Shown: positions 1 through 12,400 of the stretch, one piece after another | Layout of the letters: each line of letters starts with the position of its first letter | Numbering within the stretch: the stretch's first letter is position 1 | The notes under the pieces: generated by a model | The model's database searches: none | What the model was told of the DNA's origin: nothing | Seen by the model: only the letters and a program-made list of their open reading frames with translations | Origin: Candidula unifasciata | Taxonomy: Eukaryota; Mollusca; Gastropoda; Stylommatophora; Geomitridae | Length of the DNA: 64,000 nucleotides | NCBI GenBank assembly: GCA_905116865.2 | Contig: CAJHNH020008544.1 | Span: forward strand, 38,417 to 102,416 | Reading direction: 5' to 3' | Made by a program: the position numbers and the translations under genes

Positions 1-250
1 AGGTAATTTTATCTTAAGGGTACATGTAATCTTATCTTAGGCTACAGGTTAAGGTAATCTTATCTTAAGGGTACAGGTAAAGGTAATCTTATCTTAGGCT
101 ACAGGTAAAGGTAATCTTATCTTAAGGTACACATAAAGATAATCTTATCTTAAGGGTAAAGGTAATCTTATCTTAGGGTACAGGTAAAGGTAATCTTATC
201 TTAGGGTACAAGTAAAGGAAATCTTATCTTAGGGTACATGTAAAGGAAAT
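1..250. repeat. Minisatellite, ~28-bp unit
   Basis: About nine imperfect copies of a unit containing GGTAATCTTATCTTAGGGT. The array runs off the left edge of the window. It is not telomeric repeat; TTAGGG occurs only once per 28-bp unit. Confidence 0.9.
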
Positions 251-386
251 CATACAGCAAATACTGTTGTAGTATGTGTGATGTGGCAGACCATAAAAAC
301 TAACTAAGTGCAGTGTGAAACTAAATCACCTACTGCACAAGGAAATGAATTAAAAAAACAACAAACAACACCACCACCAGTGTTAC

Positions 387-458
387 CTGTTCAAGTGAAG
401 ATAAACCATTTCTCTTGCCTAAGTCTGTCAGGTCCTTCAGTATAGCTTTTTTAATTTC
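387..458 (-). CDS. ACSL: ACSL exon, [15 protein letters not shown] (last one in window)
   Basis: 72 bases, 24 codons, phase 0 on both sides, acceptor CGTCTAG and donor GTAACA. It encodes [20 protein letters not shown] then SLEQ and has the same codon number as its vertebrate counterpart (DVKKAILEDMVRLGK). The remaining C-terminal exons and the 3' end must lie to the left of this window. Confidence 0.93.
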
Positions 459-3400
459 CTAGACGAACAGAAACATATTTCATAACAGGCATGAAAGATG
501 GGTTTTATATATATATATATAGACGCTCATTCTTACAGACATATGCTTTTTGTCAGTAAGTAAGAGGAGGGCTGGCCAAGTGGTTAGAACACTGGGGCCT
601 CATACATGAACAAATTCTGATCTATAGTAAATGATGGAGATTTTGTTTTTCTGTAGGGGAACAAAAGCAAAATCCTAACCTGCACAGTTCATGTCGACTG
701 CACCAGCACGAGATCTTGAACCCTCGGGCAACCCCCCCCCCCCCCTCCACCTTAAAATATGGTAAATGCAGAAAATAACACAGTGAAAGTAAAGGAGTGG
801 TTTAACGCCCTCAGACTTTTATTTAAAAAAATAAAATGAAGAAGAATAGATACACAATTTTAGTTAGAATCTTCAACATTTGATTGCTGCTTTGTTTGTT
901 TTTTTGTTTTTTTTATTTTAAATCCAGGCATCTTTAACCACTGACAGTGTGCACCTAAAGTTTTTCCCATTATGCTCGGGAATAAAGACGTCTAGCTCTA
1001 ATAGTCACCAATTAGTAAACCAATAGTGGGCAGGCTCAGACTCAAAAAAGAAATGAATGAATGAACGTGAGAGAGAAAAAGAGGGAAAATAAGAGAGTAT
1101 ATGCATGTGAGACGAGGAATATGGATGTTTCAAAAAAACCATCAAGATTATGAGATAAAACAAAAATGATGGACATCAACACACAAGCTAAGTTGGACAA
1201 TACAATATAAACATCAAGTTCAACTAATTAAATTTATACTGGAAACATGCAAACAAACTAACGGAAAAAAAAAAAACTTACTGGGTTTTTCTGAAAGCTC
1301 TGCAAGAGACCCTGTGACACCCAGTTTACTTGCAAGACCTGGAATGGTTTCTGGGTCAGGCACCACTATGCCAACAAGACATGCCTGTAATTAACATGTA
1401 CATTGTTATTATATTAACATCATTGACGCACTTAACCTATAACTGTAGTAGAGCTTAAACAAATACAGGAAAGAAATATGTGCTGAAGTCTCAGCCAGAT
1501 TTCCACTTCACATTCAGATTGAATACCCACAGAACAGAAATGTGTGTTCTGTTGTTTCAGTCACATTCTTATTTCTTTATCCACATCACAGTATAGAAGA
1601 GTGTGATCTGCTGTCTCAGCCACATTCCTATTTCATGTTCAATCTCTACATCACACACAGTATAGAAGAGTGATCTTCTGTCTCAGCCACATTCCTATTT
1701 CATGTTCAATCTCTACATCACACACAGTATAGAAGAGTGTGATCTGCTGTCTCAGCCACATTCCTATTTCATGTTCAATCTCTACATCACACACAGTATA
1801 GAAGAGTGTGATCTGCTGTCTCAGCCACATTCCTATTTCACCTTCAATCTCTACATCACACGCAGAATAGAAGTGTGTGATCTGCTGTCTCAGCCACATT
1901 CCTATTTCATGTTAAATCTCTACATCACACACAGTATAGAAGAGTGTGATCTGCTGTCTCAGCCACATTCCTATTTCATGTTCAATCTCTACATCACACG
2001 CAGTATAGAAGAGTGTGATCTTCTGTCTCAGCCACATTTCTATTTCATGTTCAATCTCTACATCACACACAGTATAGAAGAGTGTGATCTGCTGTCTCAG
2101 CCACATTCCTATTTCATGTTCAATCTCTACATCACACGCAGTATAGAAGAGTGTGATCTGCTGCCTCAGCCACATTCCTATTTCATGTTCAATCTCTACA
2201 TCACACACAGTATAGAAGAGTGTGATCTGCTGTCTCAGCCACATTTCTATTTCATGTTCAATCTCTACATCACAGTATAGAAGAGTGTGATCTGCTGCCT
2301 CAGCCACATTTCTATTTCATGTTCAATCTCTACATCACACGCAGTATAGAAGAGTGTGATCTTCTGTCTCAGCCACATTCCTATTTTATGTTCAATCTCT
2401 ACATCACACGCAGTATAGAAGAGTGATCTTCTGTCTCAGCCACATTCCTATTTCATGTTCAATCTCTACATCACACAAGTCCTTAGGATGTATATGGCAT
2501 TGTTTGTACCTTTTCCTTTTACAAATCCACATGTTCATCGCTGATTTCAGTTTAATTTTGTTTCTTATTCTTCTCATAATTATTCTCAGTAAAATCTTAG
2601 TCACGTGACCCTCTAAGACTCATTGTGCCAGTCTTCACATTTTAAAGTGCCTGATTTCTTTGACAGAGCTAACAATATGGATTTTAAAAGGTCATTTGGA
2701 ATATACCCACTATTATAGAATAGTGTGAAAAGTTTGTTATTATTTCAATTCCAAAATCTCCCAGTGCTTCGATTTCTTCATGGGATGTTGTCTGGCCCGG
2801 TGTGCTTTTCCTTTCTTCATATGATATATTGCATCCTCAACTTCTGCAGTCATTATTGGAAGAGTGTCATTGTTGGTCTGCAGTTCTACGTCTGGTCTAT
2901 TAGCATCATACAATTCCCCTATATATTCTGTCCATCTGTTAATTATATTACTATGTCCCATTAATAAGTCACCATCTTTTGATTTCAAACATCCAGTGCT
3001 GTTACGTGTCATCTTTCCTGTGAACATATTTATCTGTAGGTACATGGAATATAAGTCTTTCCTGTGATTTTCCCCAGTCTCTGTACACATTTGATTCAGC
3101 CAGGCTTCTTTAGCCACTTTGCATTTGTTCACTATTTCTTTTTGTATTCTAGAGTATTCTTCTTTATCATTCTTTTTCTTCCTTCTTTCATCCATCAGCT
3201 GCAGAATTTCGGTTGACATCCATTTCTTTTTTGCAACTCTATGGGTTGGTGGGATTGTCTCTTTAGATGTCTGCTGAACTGACTCACGCAACATATCCCA
3301 CTGTTCATCAATAGTCTGTATAATTTCCATTGCATTATACCGGTTTTGACAAGTGACATTGTACTGGTCCTTAATTTCTTTATCCGTTCTAAGAATTCCA

Positions 3401-6400
3401 AAATTTAACTTGATGTTCTGTGGTGTTTTTCTAATGTTCTTTAGATTGAATACTCACAGCACAGAAATGTGTGTTCTGTTGTTTCAGTCACATTCTCATT
3501 TCTTTATCCACATCACAGTATAGAAGAGTGTGATCTGCTGTCTCAGCCACATTCCTATTTAATGTTCAATCTCTACATCACACGCAGTATAGAAGAGTAT
3601 GATCTGCTGTCTCAGCCACATTCCTATTTCATGTTCAATCTCTACATCACACGCAGTATAGAAGAGTGTGATCTGCTGTCTCAGCCACATTTCTATTTCA
3701 TGTTCAATCTCTACATCACACGCAGTATAGAAGAGTGTGATCTGCTGTCTCAGCCACATTTCTATTTCATGTTCAATCTCTACATCACACGCAGTATAGA
3801 AGAGTGTGATCTTCTGTCTCAGCCACATTTCTATTTCATGTTCAATCTCTACATCACACGCAGTATAGAAGAGTGTGATCTGCTGTCTCAGCCACATTCC
3901 TATTTAATGTTCAATCTCTACATCACACGCAGTATAGAAGAGTGTGATCTGCTGTCTCAGCCACATTTTTATTTCATGTTCAATCTCTACATCACACGCA
4001 GTATAGAAGAGTGTGATCTGCTGTCTCAGCCACATTTCTATTTTATGTTCAATCTCTACATCACACGCAGTATAGAAGAGTGTGATATTCTGTCTCAGCC
4101 ACATTCCTATTTCATGTTCAGTCTCTACATCACACGCAGTATAGAAGAATGTGATCTTCTGTCTCAGCCACATTTCTATTTCACCTTCAATATCAACATC
4201 ACAGGCAGTATAGAAGAGTGTGATCTGCTGTCTCAGCCACATTTTTATTTCATGTTCAATCTCTACATCACACGCAGTATAGAAGAGTGTGATCTGCTGT
4301 CTCAGCCACATTTCTATTTCATGTTCAATTTCTACATCACACGCAGTATAGAAGAGTGTGATATTCTGTCTCGGCCACATTCCTATTTTATGTTCAATCT
4401 CTACATCACACGCAGTATAGAAGAATGTGATCTTCTGTCTCAGCCACATTTCTATTTCACCTTCAATCTCTACATCACAGGCAGTATAGAAGAGTGTGAT
4501 CTGCTGTCTCAGCCACATTTCTATTTCATGTTCAATCTCTACATCACACGCAGTAAAGAAGAGTGTGATCTGCTGTCTCAGCCCCATTTCTATTTCACAT
4601 TCAATCTTTACATCAAAGGCAATTTAGAAGCATGTGATCTTTTTTCCTTCTTCTGTCAACATCGGTTTTGTAGCACTCAGCAACACAGTTTAATAGATAG
4701 GTGCTTACCTACATCATCATGTAGCATTTCCTTTGTCCTGACAAAAAAACCTCAGTCTCTCACCAGCTCTCCCGCCTCATGTACTTTTTTATACTCAAGG
4801 AGTCACTTATATCCTGTGCCCATCTTCGTGTTGGTCGGCCCCTGAGCTTGATATAGTGTTTGAAATTTTTTTTAGGACTTGGTGGTAGAGGGCAGCAAAC
4901 TGAAGTCCTGTCTGTTCTGGACCTGGTACCTGAGAGGGTTAGGGGAGAGAGAGAGAGAGTCATGAAGAGAGAGGAAGACACATGCTGAGGTAGGCTGGGA
5001 GAGACAGTGTAAAGATGGACAGATGAAGGTAGAGAAAAGAAGGAAAAGAAGTCTGGGGAAGGAGGAAAAAACGAGAGGGAGGGATGGAGACATGATGGGG
5101 AAAAGTGGGGAAGGGACAGTGAAAGACAGAGAGGGAGACAAATACAGAAAGAGGGAATGCAGATACAGAGATGGGCAGATGAAAATAGAAGGAAAAAGGG
5201 AACGAAACAGAGATATGGAAGGAGGAAAATATGACAAAGAGTTGAAAGAAGGGAGACAGAGGGAGAGAGAACGGACAGGGTGAGAAGCAGATGCAAGCAG
5301 AGAGATGTAGACATAAAGGAGAGAGAGACAAAGGGACAGCACAGAGAGGCAAGCAGACAGAGGGAGAGAACCAAAGAAAGAGAAAAAAGGCAGAGCAGGA
5401 GAATGGGAGGGAGGTATACAAAGAGGAAGTGATGAAGGGAGGCAAACAGACATAAAGCAAGAGAGAGAGAGAGGTGGGTAAGGAAGGCAGTGACAAACAC
5501 AGATTAAGAGAGGGGGGCAGAAAGGGAGACAAGATACCTCAAAGAAAAAAAACAGCCACTAACTCCCCCCCCCCCCCCCACACACAATTTCAAGTGTAGT
5601 GGACACAACCACTAGGAAAAGATAGTTATGGGGCAAAAAAATACGTAGATGAACCAGTAAAAAAAATGGGGGGGGGGGGGGGGAGAGAATGAGAGAGGGG
5701 AGTGGGTAAGGAAATCTAGAGAAAATGAAAAGACAGGATGGAGAGGAGACAAAGAAGAGATGGGACAGGAGAAAGGGCAAGGAAAGGAAGAGAGGAAGAA
5801 TGGAGAGAGAAAGGAGAATAGTAGAAGATCAAAGGAAAGAGAAGGGGTGAGAGAAGAAAGGTAAGACACAGTTGTGGGGGTGGGGGGGTGTAAGAACAAT
5901 GAGTGCCAAAAATAGAATTAGGAAATCTCTAAGTGAGGCCACTTTTCCGGTTCCTACCCTCTCCCAATGTGAATGTGGCCGTGGTCCAAAAACAACAGTG
6001 CTAACCCCTACTGCCCCTTGCTTGTCCTATCTGTGTGTGACAACAATAATTCAATTTCTTACACTTAAGGCTGGTGACCTGAGAGCCAAGGTCATTTTAT
6101 GAAGAAAAAAAAAGTCCAGGGGATCCCAACCCACCACTGGTGGAAAATAGAGAAGTTTACCCACACACATATATAGGTCAGACACATAAATAGGTCAGGG
6201 CAGCAGTGGACTTCGTTTTATTTCTGGTTTTCCAATTACAGAAAGGAGGGGAGAGAGGAGGTGGTGGAAAGTGGTGTAGAAGGCTGAGGTGGTAAGGGTG
6301 AGACAGAGGAGGTGAGAGAATAAAGTTTAAGAAAATAAAGTGGGAATGAGACAGGGAGAGAAAGAAGGGAGTAAGAAATAAGATGAGATATAGAGGGAAG

Positions 6401-9400
6401 AAGGTAGCAGGAAGGGGTGCACTCCCTCCCCTAGGTGTCATCAATGTGGGAGGAGAAAAAAAAAGGGGGGGGGGGTGACGGCAAATGTGTTTTTAAAAGT
6501 ACACATATATTTAATGTGTGGGAGGGGGGAATGGTGGACATGAAATGTTCTGCACTAGGCAACACATAACCTTCTACACCAACTGAAGGTATGGAGAAAG
6601 AAAGAAAGAGAGAGAGAGAGAGGGAGGGAGGGAGTGAGGGAGAGTGGCAAATACAAAGAGAAAGAGGAAAGCAGTGACACAGACAGGCAGAGAGTGAGGA
6701 ACAGGTAGGACAAAATGTGAGGGGGCGGGAAGGGAGATGGACAGAGATTAAGGCCGCTAGGAAAACAAACACATCAAAAGAAAATATCCACCATGTTCAC
6801 ACAGAATGCCCCCCCCCCCCCCCCAATACAACTTCCTGTGTACTTGAGTTGCTAGGAAGAGTTATGGAGCGGCACATTTACTAAACATTTAAACAAGAAA
6901 TAAAATAGGAAAAAGGGGGAGGGGGGACAGGAAATGAGAGAGTAAAAGGAAAGATAGAGAGAAAGAGAAGAAGAAGATCAGAAGGGAGGGTTAGAGACAA
7001 TGCAGGAGACGGGAAGGAAGGAGCAATAGGTAGAAGAGTGAAAGAGGGAGGGAAGAGAGAGAGAGAGGGGTGAGACAACAGAAAAGGGAATCTCGGGGAA
7101 TTACAATACTGATCGCCAAACACACTGTAAAGATAAATCCAGGCCAAAAATAGAACTGGGAAATCCAGCTGCAGTCACTTTGCTTAGCCCCAATGCCATC
7201 TTTAATTAATAGAGAAGGCTGTGCTAAGCCCCCACCACGGCGACTCTATTTAAAAATACAACTGAACCGAGCCCCACCATCTCCCAATGTAATCCTTTCT
7301 AGAAACCACAGCCATAAACGATTTATACTGTTCATTCTGCCCGACTTGCTAGAAACAAAGGCACACACACACACACACACACGCGCGAGACGGAAGCTGC
7401 TCCTTCCCGCCCCATGCCACACCGCCCCATGCCACACCGCTGCTGTCTGCATGTATTCATGATCTGCAACAAAGCCCGCCCTCCCCTGGCCTTTAACAAG
7501 CCATTTCGGCTAAAAATAGCCAATAATCAGCTGCCCTCACACCTGAAACGACCATACAACGAAAGTAGCCAAAAACTAGCCAAATGGCCAAAAAAGCCAA
7601 ATGGCTCCCCCAAAATTGCCTGTGCTGAAAAACACAGGATTTCTGACGATTTCATTGCCGCGGTCAAAATTCACGGCTTTTCAAGGTCGGATCGTCTTTT
7701 ATAAGCTAAAAATCCCGGTTCAAGGTCAACGAAAAAAATCCCGGTAATTTCCCGATTTCCCGGTCCACTACGAACCCTGTTCTACCTTCTAGTGTTTCCA
7801 TTTTCAGGCTATATACTCATTGCCAGCTTTATTGGATTCATTCTCACCAGATGGCTAAACTATTTTAGTCTTTGCTTCTCAAAGAATTTAATAATGGGCA
7901 TTGTTCTTTTGATAAAAGGATGCACACAAGCTGTCCACCTTCCACCACACGTCTACGTAGAATTATCAAAATTTTCTGGCCAGTTACAATCTCAAACACT
8001 AAACTACTTCTTGTCACAAACCAAGAAACTTTAGACAGTATGATAACCAAGAGAAGATGGAAATGGCTTGGCCACGTTATGAGAATGAATCCTGATTTAC
8101 CCGCCAAAACAGCTCTCACATAGATACCAGAGGGAAAGAGAAAACAGGGGCGCCCAAAAACAACATGGAGACAAACGATAGAAAAGTGACCTGAGTGCGG
8201 CATCTTTGACATGGAAAACTGCCCTGAAGATGCACAGGACAGGAAAGCATGGAAAGTCCGCTCTGAAGCCTCATGTGCCACTAGGCATAACGAGAACTGA
8301 CTTGATTGATTGATCTTCTAATTTCTTATATGATCTCTACTGTTTTTGTTCAAAGTCCTTTTCAAACATCTCATGTCACAGGTGCTTAGACTTCTCTCAT
8401 GTTCTTTGGTTAATACCCAATTCTAACACAGGTAACCTGAACTTGGAATAAAGATTACATTAATAATTGATTTGTGTATTTCTATTTGAAAAGCCGCATG
8501 ATGTAACATTAGAGTAAGCTCATCCATAACTATTTTGGCTTGTTAGTCATCTGTTGTCTAAAGCTACATTCCCAGCTCACATTAAATGATCAGGTGTGTG
8601 ATATATACACGTACAAGTGGTGTGTGATATGGATGTATGAGTGTATGTGTGTGCTTGTATAGGTGTTTGAGCATGTGTGCAAGTGTATGTATGTATATGG
8701 GTGTCTGTGTATGCATGGGTAGGTGCAGATGTAAATAAATAAAGTTTGTTTATTCTCTGCATCACATACAGTACAGAAGTATGTGTTCTGCTGCATAAAG
8801 CAACATTTCCACCTAAAATTCAGTGTACTGCACAATACAAAATAAACTGCAAAAAACAAGGGCCTTGGAATACAGTTATTCAGTAACAATCTTCAGAATT
8901 GGGAGTTTTTTTTCCCATCAAGTGCTGTTGCACTTTTTTTCCCCATCAAGTGCTGTTGCACTTTTTTTCCCATCAAGTGCTGTTGCACTTTTTTTTTTCT
9001 CAGTGAAGCTGCCAGATTTGTTAAATTAGTGATTGTTTCCATCTCCTCATCATAAATAGGAAAACAAAACTATGACCAAGACAAAGTAAATACAGTTCAC
9101 GACAAGCAGTTCCCTACCTGTAAACTGTCTCCATGGACAAAGATTTGAGCCACATAAGGTGACTGTACTAGCACATTCTCAATCTTCTCGGGAACTATGT
9201 ATTCTCCCTGGTGATGATATAATTCAACATAAATATCAAGACCAAGCTCTAATGTGGGTTCTGAGGCCGCATTAAAAAACTAAAAACAAAAACAAAAAAA
9301 ACAAAGCTCCTTAACAAGCAAATGTGCAACTACTGAAAGTTTGATGAAATCGGCTGTGTTGTATCAGAAGGCACAGAAACCCCAGTCTTCAACCCCTCAA

Positions 9401-12400
9401 GTGGGTCATCATCATGTGTCCTGCCAACCTCAAGTGGGTAGGAAAATCCAAATCAGTCACGCGACATGTTATTGGTGAAATCACCATTTCAAAGGTGAAT
9501 GCAGACGATGGAATACCCAGCAACTCACATATGACAATACATAATGTGATACACTTTTCTTAGTGCCTTGTAACTCATTTAGATATCATATTAACCTGAT
9601 CATAGTGTTAGAGAATATTTTGTTGTATGATATGGTTAATAATGCAACCACTTTACACCCGATTTTTATCAGTTTCAAGTTAAAAACTGTTTAGTATAGA
9701 ATGAGTGAATGTAACCACTATCCGGGTCTGAAAGATTTACCTTGAAAGGAAAAACCCTGAAAAACCACTGTAAGATTACAATGGTTAATGATGTATTCTT
9801 TATAAAAAAAAGAAAATAGATCAGACACTTAAAAAAAGGGAAGGTAAAAAAAAAAAAAAACTGCCCTGGGTGAGGATCGAACTCACGACCTACAGATCGC
9901 TCGACTATCTTGATGGGGATTTTAAAATTTGCGATTCCATGACGTGGGTTATGGTGCACTGAACTGTCAAGCCTGTGGTTAGGTAGATCTGATTCTGACA
10001 AGCATTTTGTTGTTTGCTTTCACCTAACCCAAGCCCACCTACAAGTTATGTTCATATCCAAGGGGTGGTAGGCACAGCCCCACTGCCCCTCTCAGCATGT
10101 TGTAAAAGTTGACTAACAAAGGATTGTCCAGAAATCAGAGGTGTTGGATCAAAATGCGCATATATTGCAACCTAGCTGTAAACCAAAACACAATACGTCA
10201 ACTGCCCTTTTAAGGGTGACACAAATTCCTGTGTGCCAGTAAAATGGATGTACACGCAAAACTCAGACCCTGACACAAAGCAAAAATCCAAAATGGATGA
10301 ACTATCAGGACTTTCTGCCTGAACTTACAGCTGGTGAGCGAAAAAAAAGGGAGCAAACAAAACAAATTAAATGACTGACCTCAAACATAATAATTTTAAA
10401 AAAAAAATAATATTTACCTTAAAACAAAGAACCTTACCTGAGCAAGTTTAAATATGTTTTTCTTTCTGTCAATGATCTTTAGTGTCCCATTCTGTTAGAA
10501 AATAAGACCAAATTAATAACTGCACACTATTATATATAAGAGCACTTGACAATCAGAAGATAACATACCAACTCTACATGCTTGTTTGCTAAAAATACAC
10601 AATCAGGACCTTTTATCTTCCACCCTGAGGTACAGAGATACAATCTTGTTTTGTCTTATCATTATACAGTGTTTTGGTAAAAGTCCTAAACTACAAGGTC
10701 AATGAAATACTGTATTTACATGTGCATAGGCCACAACAAAGTTTCAGAGGTGATAATTTTAGGAAACAAACAAAAAACTGAAATAGTAGTAGTAACTATA
10801 AGCTGTGAAAGATGGGCCGCCTAAGCTAGTAATAGACAGTTCCCAAGGCCCTTTACAGAAAAAGTGAAGGCGACATTGTGTCAAGAGAAATGCTATATGG
10901 CTGTAGTACCAGGAGAAATGACTGGTATGTTACAACCGCTCAACATTTCAATTAAAAGGTCTTTTAAGGCTCATTTGTGAATTTCTATTGCGACTGAACA
11001 TTGTTTGATGGAAGTGACTCCAACTGCAAATTTAAAGGAAGTCTCATTATCTCAACCTGTGAATAACTGGCTGCATGGAAAATGAGATGTAGGCATAATA
11101 ATCTCAAATATAAGCCTCAACATACTTTTGGTCATGCTTTCGGTTTAATATAGTAACTCAGGGATAGGTCATGGGACTAGGATAATAACTAATAATTTAT
11201 GACATACTTTTCATTCATCACATACTAAATGTTGAATGCTGAATTAAGAATGCACATCATAGCACTCGGGACACTCTTATAAGCACTCCGTCCCCATCTT
11301 CAGCAGCAAACGATGAGTTCCAATTACGATAGCACAAGTAACTGTGTGATTGTGTATCTGTCTCAGCTTTCTCTTGAGTGTTGAGCTACGGTCAGATCCT
11401 CTAGAAACTCCATTCTCCTCAGACCGTAATGATCTATTTGCACTTCCACACTGTTCACTCGCTTCCAGAGGGCCTTCACAATATCTAGCTAGTCATACAC
11501 AGTTCACCTCCATGTGGTGCAGAACCTTTCAGATTATCTGCCTGCTCATTTCCTAACACACCAGCATACCCTGGAGAGAATATCCAAAGTAAGCTAACCC
11601 ACCGGAACCTCTGAAGTGATGCTTGCCACTCTGCACTGAGCATACCTGTCTCCACCTTTCTCAACAGGCTCTGCGAGTCAGTTACAATCACAGAATGTGT
11701 GTACAGCTGATTCTCAAACTAGATAGACGTCAAATCATTTGCCAGGCTTTGTTGCACTGAGCGTGTTATGAACTCCCATGTACTTGGTCTGCCCCTCAAC
11801 ACACAGCCAACTGTATTCATAATCACATCACTTGTGTAGGAATTGTCATGGATCATTTGTAGAACTTTTGATTCTGCATCAATTCACACTAACTGTTATT
11901 ATATTCCTAATAAAGAAACTATACACACACATTTTTCTCTCTCACTTTTTGCACCTCTGGATTGCCACCTGAAAGTCTAAATTTCAGAGACTCAATCAAA
12001 CAGCCCTTTTATGAACCTATATTAGTCATGGAAGTCCCCTAAAATAAAATTCTAACATGCATAAGAAGCAAAGCACTCATTCTGTGCATGTGATCAAACT
12101 CTTAGGTTTGCAAACTGTTTTCTGCTGGCTTTTTCAGGCTCAGCCCATGATGAAAAAGAGGCTCAAAACATGGGAGTGAGGTTAAACTGTCAGAAGCAAG
12201 ATGTGAAAACTCTTTGGGTAAGCCAGAGCACCATGCATTGGCTCTGAATTTATGGAAGTTTCCTTCAATGATGACGAATGCTCATGTTCTGCCTTCTCTT
12301 GAGGGATGAACAGCATTATGGGGCTGCTGTGGACCATCCTAATGGGTGGCACCACCTGTGGACTAGAAAGCAAAGTTGACCCCACAGTAACGAGACTGCA

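Noticed and set aside
1..250. Telomeric repeat
   Set aside because: TTAGGG occurs once per 28-bp unit, not in tandem.
3469..4845. 458-codon open frame across the 69-bp array
   Set aside because: The unit is 69 bp, so frames stay open on both strands by arithmetic. It lacks a signal peptide, splice context or recognised domain, and it lies in an ACSL intron.
4760..7147. Several 80-246-codon minus-strand frames rich in Ser, Leu and Pro
   Set aside because: They follow from purine bias of the plus strand; they overlap in different frames and have no domain.
7680..7780. hAT-like terminus ending ACTACGAACCCTG
   Set aside because: No matching inverted end or target duplication within about 700 bp.
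9860..9920. Possible tRNA gene (TTCGATCC-like box on the minus strand)
   Set aside because: Only the 3' half looks like tRNA; no acceptor stem or A box pairing could be built. Better read as a SINE remnant.
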